Below, in pieces: positions 10,720 to 21,599 of a DNA stretch of 64,000 nucleotides. Under the pieces are notes generated by a model, which saw only the letters and a program-made list of their open reading frames with translations, did no database searches and was not told the DNA's origin. Position 1 is the first letter of the stretch, and every line of letters starts with the position of its first letter. The DNA is from Ypsolopha sequella (taxonomy: Eukaryota > Arthropoda > Insecta > Lepidoptera > Ypsolophidae). The position numbers and the translations under genes are program-made. Location: the NCBI GenBank assembly GCA_934047225.1, contig OW203990.1, forward strand, positions 21,989,045 to 22,053,044. Reading direction: 5' to 3'.

Positions 10720-13200
10720 TCGCGCTCTCGGCTATCTATAAACTGTGAACAACAAATGTTGAGTTTTCTAATTCTGTAGAAGTAACAAAGAGAAATTGTA
10801 AGAAAAAGGCCCTCATTTTTATTTACAACACCCACACAGGGTTATGTACGAGATAGTAAAAGAATATAAAATTTTGAAAACAATTTACCTATAGGTTCAA
10901 GTGTGATGAACTCCAGTACTCATTAAAATGTATCAAAACCTTTTACTCCATTTATATTTTTTGTGTAAACACGTGTTCTGATTTAATTACCCTATTATGA
11001 CATAATAGTTAAGCCGTCCCATTGCATTCATCAATTCAAATTATATTTCCTGAACTACCTTTTCGATTTGAATTTCGCTTTCTAATATTATTTAACCTTG
11101 TTTACTTACTTTACCAAAATATACCGAAAAGCAGTTTTTTTTTCATTTTCGGGTATACTTAGTAAAAGTTGTTTGTATAGACGATTGCTACGTCTAGTTT
11201 TCAACTTTCCAGCTACTAAAATTCCAGCCTGTATAGTACTTTATATAAGGTACACATTAAGGTTAAATATCAGTCGTTTAGCGCAAAGTGCATAAGTTAA
11301 CTTTGTTTTTCTTATTTAGAAGTTAAAAATTGAAAAACCTTTTGGTATGTAGCCAATGACGCCAATAGTTCAGTATTAGTGAGATTTATAAATGGTGGTT
11401 GAAATTTCGAACAAAACCACATATAAAATTCTTATCAGCTCGTTCCGCAACATGGCTTTTACATCAGTCGAAAATAGTGTGTTTGTAATTAATGAATTTC
11501 CAAGAACTGAGAAAACCATATCATTTTATATTATTTTGTCAAGAAGTTTATAAATTTGTATACTGTTTCGATAACAACTGCAGCAGTTATATTGTTACTG
11601 CACCAGTTATATTGTGGACAAAAAATCGAGAAATAAGGGTAAACTTACAATTTTTTTGCTTCAATTCTGCATATTAAAAAAAAACAGAAAAAACCACATC
11701 ACTATTAGTATCATGTAGATTACTTTGTATTTTTCTTCTAGTAATAAAATGCTTTAGTTACCGTATAAAATGGTTATAAAGTTACTCAGTTCATAGTCAT
11801 TGGGAGAAGCCTTAAGGTCAAAATAAAGAACGAATTTATCTATATTTACGAGCTATCTAAGCGAACATTGTATCCACTCCAAAAAGCTTATCCACCCACT
11901 GAAGGGCAAAGATTCATCAAATTTTAATATGGTTAATATGAACCATTACATTTAAAGTTTATATTATGAAAACTTGGCACATCATACATGAACTTTTATC
12001 ATATACCTATACAAACATTCATCGAAAAACACATTAATTTTCTTCAAAAAGCCAACGGTGTATGAAAAGATATCTAGAAATACGTAAGTACGAGTACATT
12101 GAGAACTTTGCGCTCTCCCTGAGAAATAAAATTTAAAATTCCTTTAGAGCTCTAACTTCGGTACGAAATATTAACTTTGAAAACTTAAAATCTTGGAAAA
12201 TATTTCCAGCTTTACATACGTGTGAACATGAAATCTGTATGTATAAGGTATTCATTCAAGTTGCTGTTTTGAGTGTCCTCGGTCTATTGGGGATGTATTT
12301 ATGCGTACATACATTATTAATTTTATCATTATATCCTTCACAGAGTTGTTAATATACAATGCTTATTCCGAAAGACCGCCTAAAAATGAAATAAAGCTGT
12401 TGGAAATGGAGATATATTAATTCCCATGTCCTAAAATTTTCTTTAAGCATGGGCAGTGTGGTGCAAAGCGCGAGTCCTTCCAAACTACACCTCCGTTGAA
12501 CTTCAACTGAATTGAAATCTGTATTGAACTGAAATCGCATAAGAATGAAGAATGTGAAAAAAAACGCTGGATTACTTTCGAAAAACGAAGGTCCAAATTA
12601 TTTATTACCCAATAATTTGCATTTATAATGTAACCGTTGAAACTTTAGGAACACTAGCTTAGTTCTAAATTTTCAGTAGCAAGAACCCTAACAAACTACC
12701 TTTTATAACAAGTGAAGAACGTTGTACATTCCTTCAGATACCTACATAGAACTTGTCCAAATTTGATCTCAATTCTTTTTTCGGCAAAGCTGGCAACTCT
12801 GCGCTGCCTTTGTACTAAAATTGAATCCTCTTTCACATTTATGTTTTTGGTAGGATTAAGTGCTTTCCTACCTCACCTCGCTAAAACCTAGATTTTACCA
12901 AAATATTCGAACGTATAGTGAGAGATGATATATTTTAGACTGAATACTTCAACACGCCAGAAAAGGTGAAAATTATTTTCAGCTCACTGTAATAATAATT
13001 TATTTTAGTCTAGTGACTAAGACTCGCTTATAAATTATCGGGAAGATAATAATGTTACAAAACTTTGTTACAAAAATAAAAAACTTTGTGAAACTTGTAT
13101 TCAATTCGATAAATATGAAACGTCTAAAAAATACAACGATTGCAAAATTGGACAAGAAACCAATACAAAATACAAAATGATTTATTTCTTAACTTAATCT
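10720..13200. other. Spacer with one repeat copy
   Basis: About 11,270-11,420 is a copy of the 7.2-7.6 kb family. The rest is AT-rich with short chance frames and no recognised gene or RNA. Confidence 0.4.
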
Positions 13201-13214
13201 TGCAGTTTTTACAG

Positions 13215-13308
13215 GTGGTTGGAGTCCCCTTTTAAGTAAAAGAGATACCTGTATTAGGAGACTCCGCTCTTCCATGGTGGACAGTGTCCTCTCCCATACT
13301 GCAATAAG
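13215..13308 (+). CDS. Candidate internal coding exon, unknown protein
   Basis: A double acceptor (TTGCAGTTTTTACAG) precedes a 94-nt segment, and AAG|GTAATT follows as donor. Only one of three frames is open, giving GWSPLLSKRDTCIRRL and on to SVLSHTAI, with two bases of phase at each end. Composition is less AT-rich than the flanks. I do not recognise the protein, and no neighbouring exon with matching phase was found. Some 40-150 bp downstream are two CCAAT boxes (13,388-13,425) and CCACGCCCAC (13,459), which look promoter-like but face no visible gene. Confidence 0.3.
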
Positions 13309-13496
13309 GTAATTACAACATCAAAAGCGGTTTAATAAGTACCTACATTGTTTGACCGATGTTATAATGTTATGATTCTGCGCTGTGATTGGCCAAATTT
13401 ATTATAACACCGTTAGAGAACCAATCACAAGTGCTAACTGTCTGTCTTAATTTCTAAGCCACGCCCACTTTACTCTCTCGCTTCTGATTTCGGAAC

Positions 13497-13716
13497 TTGC
13501 GGAAGCTGAAAACTGGCGATAGCACTTTTCCATACGAACAACTTTCCATAGAAAAAATTGAGATATTGAGGGAAAAAAATCTATTGTTTCATACATTTTG
13601 GTCAGTATGTAACTTTTCTATGAAACAGCTGATTTTTTTTCGTGATTCGAGGATTGGCTCCGTAGTAAAAGTTGTTCGTATGGACGAACACTATCGCCAG
13701 TTTCCGGCTTCCGCAA
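13497..13716. mobile_element. MITE family B, second copy
   Basis: Inverted ends TTGCGGAAGCTGAAAACTGG (from 13,497) and CCAGTTTCCGGCTTCCGCAA (to 13,716) differ at only two positions over 26 bp. The interior carries inverted CATACGAACAACTTT / AAAGTTGTTCGTATGG blocks shared with 8,146-8,381. An open frame across it (13,497-13,739) is a by-product of the repeat. Confidence 0.75.
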
Positions 13717-14404
13717 AATCATCTCAACAACCAGTATAACATCCTATGGGCTCAGAGTATCATGACGCGTATCACTACAATATCATGACGAGTGTTCTTT
13801 TTCAATTTTTTTGTGAAATTGTTTTCGATGGTCGTAGATAAAGTATTGTGTGCAATTCAATCAACATTCATGCAAGTCGTGCAAGTTCAGATGTCGGACA
13901 TTATTGTTATGAACACATTTGCACAAAATGCTATTAATTATTGAATTACCGAATCATCGCATAAAGTACGCCCAAAACATAACCTAAAATATTCCATTCC
14001 TCTGCTTTTTTAAACTTACAAAATTCAAATATCTTAAATTATTTCCAAGTTTATAAAGAAAATGAATGATGGTAAATTGAATAATGAAGTTTCGATAAAA
14101 ACTGAGAGTTCTTTGGTAAATGGGATTGTACTAGAATCACGTCGACTAGGGATCCCTAAAATCCGTAGACATAGGGACGATATTAATAGGCACTACGGTC
14201 TACGAGTATAATTAGGGTCCCACTCTCACTGGCAGGTTCCGTCACACGAGACCCTCAAGATCAATGGGGATTCGCCTCAAAGAATATTAAAGATGACTGA
14301 CCCAATTTTATTAAGTGCGTCTAATTTAACGGTACCATAACGAGAGTGGAGACTGCCTTAGTTCTACAAGGACCCATTTTATTTGACCCAGAATCATATA
14401 TACC

Positions 14405-14640
14405 GGATATATACGTACATACGTACATATACCCGCGCCTGTCTCCCGGAGGGGTAGGCAGAGACTACAGATTTCCATCTGCTACGGTTCAGACATCTCT
14501 TTCGCCTCTTTCATATTCATCAATCATACAAGCTCTTGTATTCCGGGTACTTTTGCTCTTCTTTAGTATGTCACCAATTTGGTCAGCATACGTCCTTCTA
14601 GAGCGGCCCGGTTTAAATTTCTTTCATCACTCTACTTTTG
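14405..14640 (-). pseudogene. RTE-like LINE, C-terminal fragment
   Basis: Read on the minus strand, pieces match the other two RTE-like fragments in this window: (R)RTYADQIGDILKK, then STRN-type residues, then SAYPSGRQA near the end. The same C-terminus occurs at 16,845-16,990 (plus) and, in part, 35,472-35,901 (minus). It is frameshifted at least twice and 5'-truncated. The 3' end runs into ACGTACATACGTACATA repeats. Confidence 0.6.
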
Positions 14641-14644
14641 TTAA

Positions 14645-15640
14645 TATCTCGGAAATAAAAGCCACAGACGGGTACCTAGCTTGTATTGAGAGCTCTCGTG
14701 AGATGCGGCTGAATTCGAACGCGCTTTCAGGCTAAAGAAAAGGGCAATCAGGAAACTGTCCAATGCTCCGACGCACATGCAAAGCCGTTGGTTGTTAAGT
14801 TGAAAATCCTGACACTCACATCTCAATACATCTTTCAAATAGCTACATTTGTAAAGAAAAATCAGGACCAGTTTCCCCCAAAATCAAAGCTTCAGAAATA
14901 CATAACTAGGCAATCAAATAAACTGCACACACCTTTCTTTAAACTGTCAAAGTTCCGAAGTCCGTCTTTGTGGCAGGATTAATTTTTTTAACTCTTTACC
15001 AGAGGAATTAAAGTGAATAAATAAAATTTCAACTTTTGAAAGCAAATTAAAGACACGAAAACTTCCATACAAACGCAGTCAACATATTGCGGGGTTTCTA
15101 TGGAATGTTATTATAATATTTTAGGCTGGGTTTAACATTATCTAGATCTATGTTTAAGTCGAACTAAAAATCGTGAAATTTGAGTAATATCTTAACAACA
15201 AACCCCTAAAATACGTAAATTTAGCAGTTTTTAAAAAAGTGTTAAAATTAAAAGTTAAAAGTGTAGCTAAATGTGCTTTTATTGTTTTAATTAAAAACAA
15301 TACGAGTCAAACGTCGAAAACGTAATCTAGATTAGTAATAACCAAAAACGTCTACAGTCTAGCCAAAATGTGGTTACACCTGAAACAAGTTTTCAATTTT
15401 GCGCCCGTGACGAAATCGGCGCGATTGTATTGTTCTCGCAAGTTTCATGAAGCGTTCACCTTATAGCGAAATGAAACAGCATGAGATTTGGCCACGCCCT
15501 CAACTGATATGGTCGCGTCATGATGTCTGTTTTTAAATAAAGCTTTTTACAGTGCACAAGAATTTATAAATTTGAATAAATAAAACTAATAACAAATTAA
15601 CGATTAAAAACGTAATAATCTATAGTTATAAATTGAAGTA
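14645..15640. other. Spacer, nothing recognised
   Basis: AT-rich sequence without a supported frame or repeat. Confidence 0.4.
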
Positions 15641-15647
15641 TCCCTCG

Positions 15648-15925
15648 TTAAGGCGATATGTAAAATGTTTTAGCGTCCCTTTTACTCCATATGCGAAAAA
15701 ACCCTCAGTGCGAGAGGGACGTATTCGAGGAAAAGTAGCAAAAAGTCAGTTTTTTATTAATATAAAATGTACTCAAGTTGCTTTCAAAGTTTCGTTTAGC
15801 CAGGTTCTAGATACTGTTAAAACCCATCTAACAAAATATAATCACAGTCCATATGTAATTTCAAATTGTCATATCAGGAGAAATGATGTCGAAAAAGACA
15901 ATTTTTTATATAATACAATATAAAT
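15648..15925. mobile_element. TTAA-family element, partial copy
   Basis: TTAAGGCGATATG at 15,648 matches the left end of the TTAA elements at 31,896 and 47,213, followed by the shared phrases TTTTAGCGTCCC and ACTCCATATGC and a CAGTGCGAGAGGGACG block. A matching right end was not found, so it is truncated. The 96-residue frame over it is not considered a gene. Confidence 0.55.
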
Positions 15926-16534
15926 ATTTTTGTCGAGCCGAATTTCTCCAATCGCGTTTCTGTTTAACAGATCCCTAGAAAAATATTACCAAAATAATAT
16001 ACTACCTATTTTATCAAAATAATACCTTTTGTAGGCATGCAAGCTCTAAAAGTTTCGATTTTTTCTCCATAATAACTCAAAAGAGGTCGTACCGAAAGTG
16101 ACGTAATAATTCTGAACATGCAATATACGCGTGTGATGCCAACAACGAAATATTCACTTAAAAATGAGTAAACTACTCAAGGTAGACTTGTTTTTACCCA
16201 ACGCCAAGTTCAATCTTGGCTCTATGTTATTGATTAGCAACAAAGTATTCCATACACGTAATATTCCATACAAACCCAAAATTAATACGATCTACGTGAG
16301 CCGATCTCCAACGATGCCGCTTTCCCGATCCTCCAGCTAATGAAGGTAACACAATGGAGCTTATTTACTGGCGTTCCGGCAGCCACTTTAGAGCCAGTCC
16401 TTATGTGGGCTCAACATTGCAGTCAAGTAGAAATACGCTTTGGAAAATTGAATTTTTTAAGAGTTTCAGTATGTATGTAGTTGTTTTGTTTTTATATATC
16501 ACTTTGCAATTGAGGCTGAGGCTTTAATCTGTAT

Positions 16535-17010
16535 TAAAGCTTGACCAGATCGACCTAGAAAGACGTATTGGCAACAGTGGCGTGCACAGAACTTTTTGCT
16601 GGAAAAGCAAACAATTGGTCAAGAACAACAATAAAAAAAATATAAAAAAATTTAAATATCACTTTGAAAAAAAAAATTGTATGACGCCAGGGTAGACAGG
16701 GTAGAGTGAAAATTTCCTATACAAACTTTTTTTTTTCAAAGTGATATTTAAATTTTTTCATATTTTTTTTTGATTGTTATTCTTGACCAATTGCTTGCTT
16801 TTCCAGCAAAAAGTTCTGTGCACGCCACTGATTGGCGACATATTGATGAAGAGCAATGTCAAAAGTACCCGGAATAGAAGAGCTTGGACGACTAGATTGA
16901 TGGATGTAGTAGATGCAAAAGAGGTATGTCAGGATCGTAGCAGATGGAAATCTGTAGTCTCTGCCTACCCCTCTGGGAGGCAGGCGTGAGTAATTGAGTA
17001 TATGTATTTG
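16535..17010 (+). pseudogene. RTE-like LINE fragment split by a MITE
   Basis: Coding sequence for the C-terminal end of an RTE-like reverse transcriptase reads (GDILMK)SNVKSTRNRRAW then DAKEVCQDRSRWKSVVSAYP and SGRQA* on the plus strand. The upstream half (CGACCTAGAAAGACGTATTGG, encoding an RPRKTY-like piece) is separated from it by the 256-bp MITE at 16,575-16,830. A few bases of the expected coding sequence are also missing at the junction. It is a 5'-truncated dead copy. Confidence 0.65.
16575..16830. mobile_element. hAT-type MITE nested in an RTE fragment
   Basis: Starts CAGTGGCGTGCACAGAAC and ends in the inverted complement, with long near-palindromic arms enclosing A/T tracts. It is flanked by an 8-bp duplication, ATTGGCAA (16,567-16,574) and ATTGGCGA (16,831-16,838), 7 of 8 identical. 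CAGTGGCG termini plus an 8-bp duplication fit the hAT superfamily. No coding capacity. Confidence 0.8.
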
Positions 17011-17039
17011 TCTATGATGCCTTTGGTGAACATCGGCCA

Positions 17040-17285
17040 ATGATAATGAGCGTTTTTCCTCATGTCAAATTTAGTGTTAAATTAGATTCCTAGATGGCAC
17101 TGTCGTATTCTTTAGCAACAGAATTAAAGACAAAATTTGCACAAATTCCAAATAAACGAAAAACTAAATACTTTGACATTGATTGCTACGAAACACAATG
17201 TATCTATGGTGACATGGACAGCGCCATCTGGAAGAAAGCTAAGAACTAAGAAAAAAAACAACGAGAAAAACGCTCATTGTTGTGT
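17040..17285. repeat. Short TIR repeat (AATGAGCGTTTTTC ends)
   Basis: AATGAGCGTTTTTC near 17,045 is matched by GAAAAACGCTCATT at about 17,262-17,277. The roughly 240-bp interior has no frame. A small non-autonomous DNA element is likely, though no target duplication is clear. Confidence 0.5.
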
Positions 17286-17531
17286 AGAGTGAGAAGTGGA
17301 ACTAATCTTCAGATTAGGGTATGGTCAGTCAGTATGGTCACGGTTAGAAATTTCTAACCCCCAACCGAGACGTACGTCTTGACGCGAGGACAACGACGGA
17401 TCGATAGCGGGGTTGTATGCTTTAATATTATTAAAACTCGCGTGAACTGACATAGTAAACTATTATTACATGCGGCTGATTCCGTGCAACAACAATCACG
17501 TGTGAACATAGGGCCTATACGTGCGTGATGC

Positions 17532-17772
17532 CAAATCACGTGTGATTGTTGTTGACTATATTCCAACCATTTCATGTATACAATTTCGGCATTATCAAGG
17601 CTAGTGTCGTTCTTAGTACGACGACGTTCGCCGTCGCGTCATTGTCAAACGGGCACTTCGATCGGCGAGCTGCGCGCGTGGCTCGTGCGCTGGGGTCGGC
17701 TGCGTCGTCTGCTGCCGAAATTGTATCGGTGAAACGGTTGGCATATAGTCAACAGCAATCGCACGTGAGTGT
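17532..17772. repeat. Imperfect 60-bp inverted repeat around a GC-rich loop
   Basis: Arm 1 (CACGTGTGATTGTTGTTGAC to TACAATTTCGGCA, 17,532-17,592) pairs with arm 2 (TGCCGAAATTGTA to CAGCAATCGCACGTGAG, 17,712-17,772). The intervening 120 bp is GC-rich with many CpG. No target duplication or coding frame was recognised. Confidence 0.6.
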
Positions 17773-18117
17773 TAAAGCCGCTTTTTTACGTTCTACGTTT
17801 ATTGCTATATGTACAGTCGAAAAGATTCCCGCCTGTCCAGTTTCAAAACTTTGTTGCTTGCATGTGGCGATTAAAATTTATCATTTATTTATTTATACAT
17901 GTATTATAATTGATAGGTGTCTTAGAGCATAAAAAAGTCATTATAATATATATTTTATTTACTCTTTATTTATATCTATGTACAATTGTACATTGGTTTT
18001 GTAGTTAGTTAAATTAGTGTGTTTTTGTTTATTATTTGGTAGTAATTATTAAGTTTGTACACATATGATTACTGTTTCCTTTTTATGTATTCCTGATCTT
18101 CTTTTCAGTTTGCTGGA

Positions 18118-18214
18118 AGAAATCTCTCATAGAGATAAGCTCGCCGCTGTACACTTTAATGTTTTCTTGTGTTATTAAATATTTTGTGTACAATAAAGAA
18201 TAAGAATAAGAATC
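18118..18214 (+). mobile_element. CR1/Jockey-type LINE 3' end
   Basis: GGAAGAAATCTCTCATAGAG followed by ATAAGCTCGCCGCTGTACA, then TGTGTACAATAAAGAATAAG with a short AATAAG repeat tail. The same 3' terminus occurs on the minus strand at 28,675-28,800 and 48,694-48,800. No coding sequence is retained here. Confidence 0.7.
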
Positions 18215-18599
18215 TCAGTTCCCAGAAGAATCCCCACCTTTTATTTTGTTGACCAATGAAAGTTTATGAGATACACTTTTTATGGCGTTTTGGGTCCATC
18301 AGACTTCATAAGTCACTTGTTGGTTGTTGTGTGAATGACTTTTGGCAGACAAAAACTGGCAAGGCGGGGCTAGCAAAAGATGCCGCGAACCACTGCACAC
18401 AAAACTAGCTCTTAAGGTGGACTGGCGGGAATCTTGTCGACTGTACGTATTGTACGTTTCTATGGATCATATCTTTTGAACACGTTTTTTTTAAAGGCGT
18501 AGGCAAGTGGTGTAGTAATTTTACTGAGATGGTTCTTAGTAGGTTTATATTTTATATTATTTTACATTATTATTTAAATAATTTATAATTTTTACTTTT

Positions 18600-18790
18600 T
18601 CGCGGGGCGAAGCGAAGCGAGGAGGATCAGGTTAGGTTTACATGTGAATAAATTTAGGGAGCCGAGCGAAGTGGAGCGGAGCGAGGCGACCCTTTTAGTT
18701 TTAACAGAAATCAGGCAGATCATGATATGCCCAATTCTACGATGTGTCGACGAATTATCCGCCACTGCATGAACCAAATAAAATATACAC
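18600..18790. repeat. GAGCGAAGCGGAGCGGAGCG repeat family
   Basis: TTTAGGGAGCCGAGCGAAG to GCGAGGCGACCC, then TTTTAG...ATATGCCCAATTCTACGA, is repeated at 34,015-34,130 with high similarity; an inverted piece is at 34,300-34,335 and diverged parts near 58,860-58,905 and 59,325-59,350. Function unknown. Confidence 0.65.
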
Positions 18791-18799
18791 ATGTATTGT

Positions 18800-20205
18800 G
18801 ATTAGCTCTACGACATTTAAAATGAATAACTGTTTATTAAAATGTTGTCAAGCGATATTCTTTTTTGTACACCGAATTTAATGTTAATACATAGTCACAA
18901 GATCACAAGTTCTTTCAATACTAACGTAGGTTATGTCAACTGAGATTTCTTTTCGTATAAACTGCTGCCGTTAATTCGAGAGAATGTTGACAGATGGAGT
19001 GTGGCGATATCTCGAAAAAATACTACAAGTCAACAAGAGCTTCTTCACGACAAAAATAAATAAAGGCACGTTAAAAAAATATCAACGGTACAACAAATGG
19101 GACGAAATAAATCCAAATCATGATTATTTAAACTTTTTTTATAAATAAAAACCCTGGAATAGAATATATATATATACAATCTTATTATTTGGTAAGGTAT
19201 ATCAGTTTTATAATACGACAACACTGCCTTACACCGCAGATATTATAAACCTTTTTCTGAAATGTCGATTCAAAAAGTCGAGGATTCATCTCAGAATAAG
19301 GAATACAAATAGAAACCTGGCTAAAATAATACGCGGAGAAAGACACCTATCCTTGATTTTCTTACGACATTTTAGTGCGTTAGAAAGAGATGGATATGTA
19401 TTAGTTTTTTCTTAATTAGGTAGGTTGTCACTAGTTCGTTGCTTTGCTAGTGATGTAACAATGTCGATTTTTGACTACGATAAATAAACCAAATCGAAAT
19501 GAACCGCGACCAATCTCCTTACCACACATCTATCGTATCAAAGTGTGAAAAAAAAGAGAATGCAGGAGGCACCGACCTTTCTGGTGACATCCTCTTGCTT
19601 TGGAAGGAGGCCAAGAGAATTAATAGCAAAGTGGTCTCTGTCTAACCTAGTGGGACACATGTTATATTGTGTAAATAAGGAATTAATAAAAGGATATCTT
19701 TCGTTTAGCATAATATTTTTTATTAAGTACAAATTACTATATAGTAGGCAGGTCGGTACATAAGTTAAGTCCAAAATTGTGCTTGTTTCTAGTACAAAAA
19801 ATGCTGTAGCTTGTATCAGAGATACAACCGTAAACTATTTAAGTGGATACTTTTTAAGTCGCCTCTTAACTCAATCAAATAGATGTTCGTTGATGTCGCG
19901 TCTTTGTTCAATCAAGGAAGAAGGAATTAATCGCAACAATAGAAATCATAATAATCATAGACTTATAGGATTCGTAATAATAATATTATGTCAATGATGA
20001 GCGATGACAGCGCAATTACTACAGAGGTAATTTCATTTTTTTTTATTTCTATCAAATAAACATCAACTTATCTTGAATAAAAACTAATAACAAATAATGA
20101 ACGATTAAAATACCTAATAACCTGTAATAAGAAATCAAATTATGCGCAGTTCAAGTCAATAAGCATTCCCAAAATTCATTTCACGATAGAACTATCCTGT
20201 CAAAG
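18800..20205. other. Spacer, nothing firm
   Basis: A slightly coding-like block at 19,545-19,700 has overlapping frames on both strands, one resembling degenerate LINE sequence on the minus strand, but without a diagnostic motif. Otherwise AT-rich noncoding. Confidence 0.35.
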
Positions 20206-20209
20206 TACT

Positions 20210-20215
20210 TTTATT
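20210..20215 (-). terminator. Polyadenylation signal of the THAP gene
   Basis: AATAAA on the minus strand begins two bases after the TGA stop of exon 3, which supports the exon 3 model and the direction of the gene. Confidence 0.6.
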
Positions 20216-20216
20216 G

Positions 20217-21581
20217 TCAACCACTAAGTACGAAAATGTCTTGATCTGCGGAATTTCTGCGGCCTTTCAGAACGATTTGCGAACATAGAAGTATGCACTT
20301 TTCTAAACCACAGACATCCATAGGTACTGGTTCTGTTGCCTAAAATTGAAAAATTATCGAGTTAATATACTATAGTATAGTACAAGCACGTACCTACAAA
20401 CAAGATTGATAATGCAATTATACATAATTATTTAAAGGTTACCAATGTGTCTGTATCTGGTAAATATAACGTTGGTAAGGCATCTGCTTTTAAAAGTCTC
20501 CATTTTAAATTTTCGTTTGGTCTAAAAGAATCCGACGTAAAGTGTAAAGCCATTCACTTTTTAATTCTTCCCTTTTTGGAAATCTGTAACAAAAAAATAT
20601 AGCGATATTTATTCGGCATTATTTTTCTTTTAACTCGCGCTGCAATGAGGGATTTTCTTTTCTTTTTTTTTTACTCTTCCCTAGTCGCTGGATAGATGGC
20701 GCTGAACTTGGTAAGTTACTGCAAGGAACGGAACGTCACATAATTTTTTGATTATTACACTTGGATGTAATTTTGAGATCGTAAAACGAAATGTACATAA
20801 AAAAGTAATTATAATGTCATTGTCACATCACATCACAATGACATTTTGAAAATAAATAAATGATAACAACAAGGAAAAAGAAAAAAATAATTAGCAGTTT
20901 TTTTATGAGTTTTCTAAGCCAGAAAGAAAATCTCCCAAGAGAAAAAGAAGAGAAGTCTGTGCCTTGTGGATTTGTATGAAAATGGAGGCATACATCTTTT
21001 TCCTAAAGATGAAAGTCGTAAAGCGCAGTAAGTACAAGCCATGGTACATTTTAAATCTGGACGGACCATAACAAAGCATTCGCACATAATATGCTCAGCA
21101 CACATGACATCAACCAACGAGCGTATGTGACGTGACGTGACGCAATGTTTTTTTTCAATCGTTTTGGCTTTGGCACCTAGCAACGTAGTCAGTTCAACAC
21201 CATCTACAGAGTTCTGGGAAACTATGTTTTTTTTTTAATACTCAAAAAGAAAACCTCTCATTAATCTATTATCCTTTATGCACGGCTGCCGCGGGAACCA
21301 ATGTTCGATAGTTTGCCACACGGACTTTAGTACATCACTATACGAAAAAACATAACCTCTCGTAGTCGGCAGAAAATCTATATAAAACAGGCAAATATCG
21401 GTGTAGAATTGAACACGAGTATGATTTACAAGAACTACTATTATTGTTACTGAGTTTTAGGTATGATCCTGCAACTTATTAACATAAAAACTATCAGAAC
21501 TCACCGATGAAATGATATTGCTTCATTGTTGTTTTCTTTTCTTCCTGTATGCGATTTACAGCCTTCAATCGCACAAGACAT
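20217..21581 (-). pseudogene. THAP zinc-finger gene, three exons, finger damaged
   Basis: THAP proteins bind DNA through a C2CH finger. Exon 1 (21,505-21,581) starts MSCAIEGCK, with the C-x4-C pair, and ends ISFH plus two bases at a strong donor (GTGAGT). Exon 2 (20,443-20,583), after TTGTTACAG, restores R-F-P in frame (FHRFP is a THAP hallmark) and continues KREELKSEWLYTLRR with the invariant Trp. It then jumps to another frame reading RLLKADALPTLYLP, which matches the AVPTIF-like box closing the domain. About 18 residues with the C-x2-H ligands are missing, and the exons sum to 341 nt, one short of a frame. Exon 3 (20,217-20,339) is open, MDVCGLEKC...DIFVLSG-stop, with AATAAA at 20,210-20,215. 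The gene seems real but its finger is broken, by mutation or an assembly error. Confidence 0.7.
20951..21130 (+). pseudogene. Antisense THAP-domain relic
   Basis: On the plus strand, one frame of 60 codons reads YENGGIHLFPKDESRKAQ, then a TAA where the invariant Trp belongs, then VQAM and GRTITKHSHIICSAHM. HLFPKD and the C-x2-H (CSAH) are the second half of a THAP finger. The first cysteine pair is lost. It lies inside intron 1 of the opposite-strand THAP gene but its residues differ, so it derives from another THAP protein or a THAP-bearing (P-element-like) transposase. Confidence 0.65.
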
Positions 21582-21599
21582 TTTATTACAATGTTAAAA

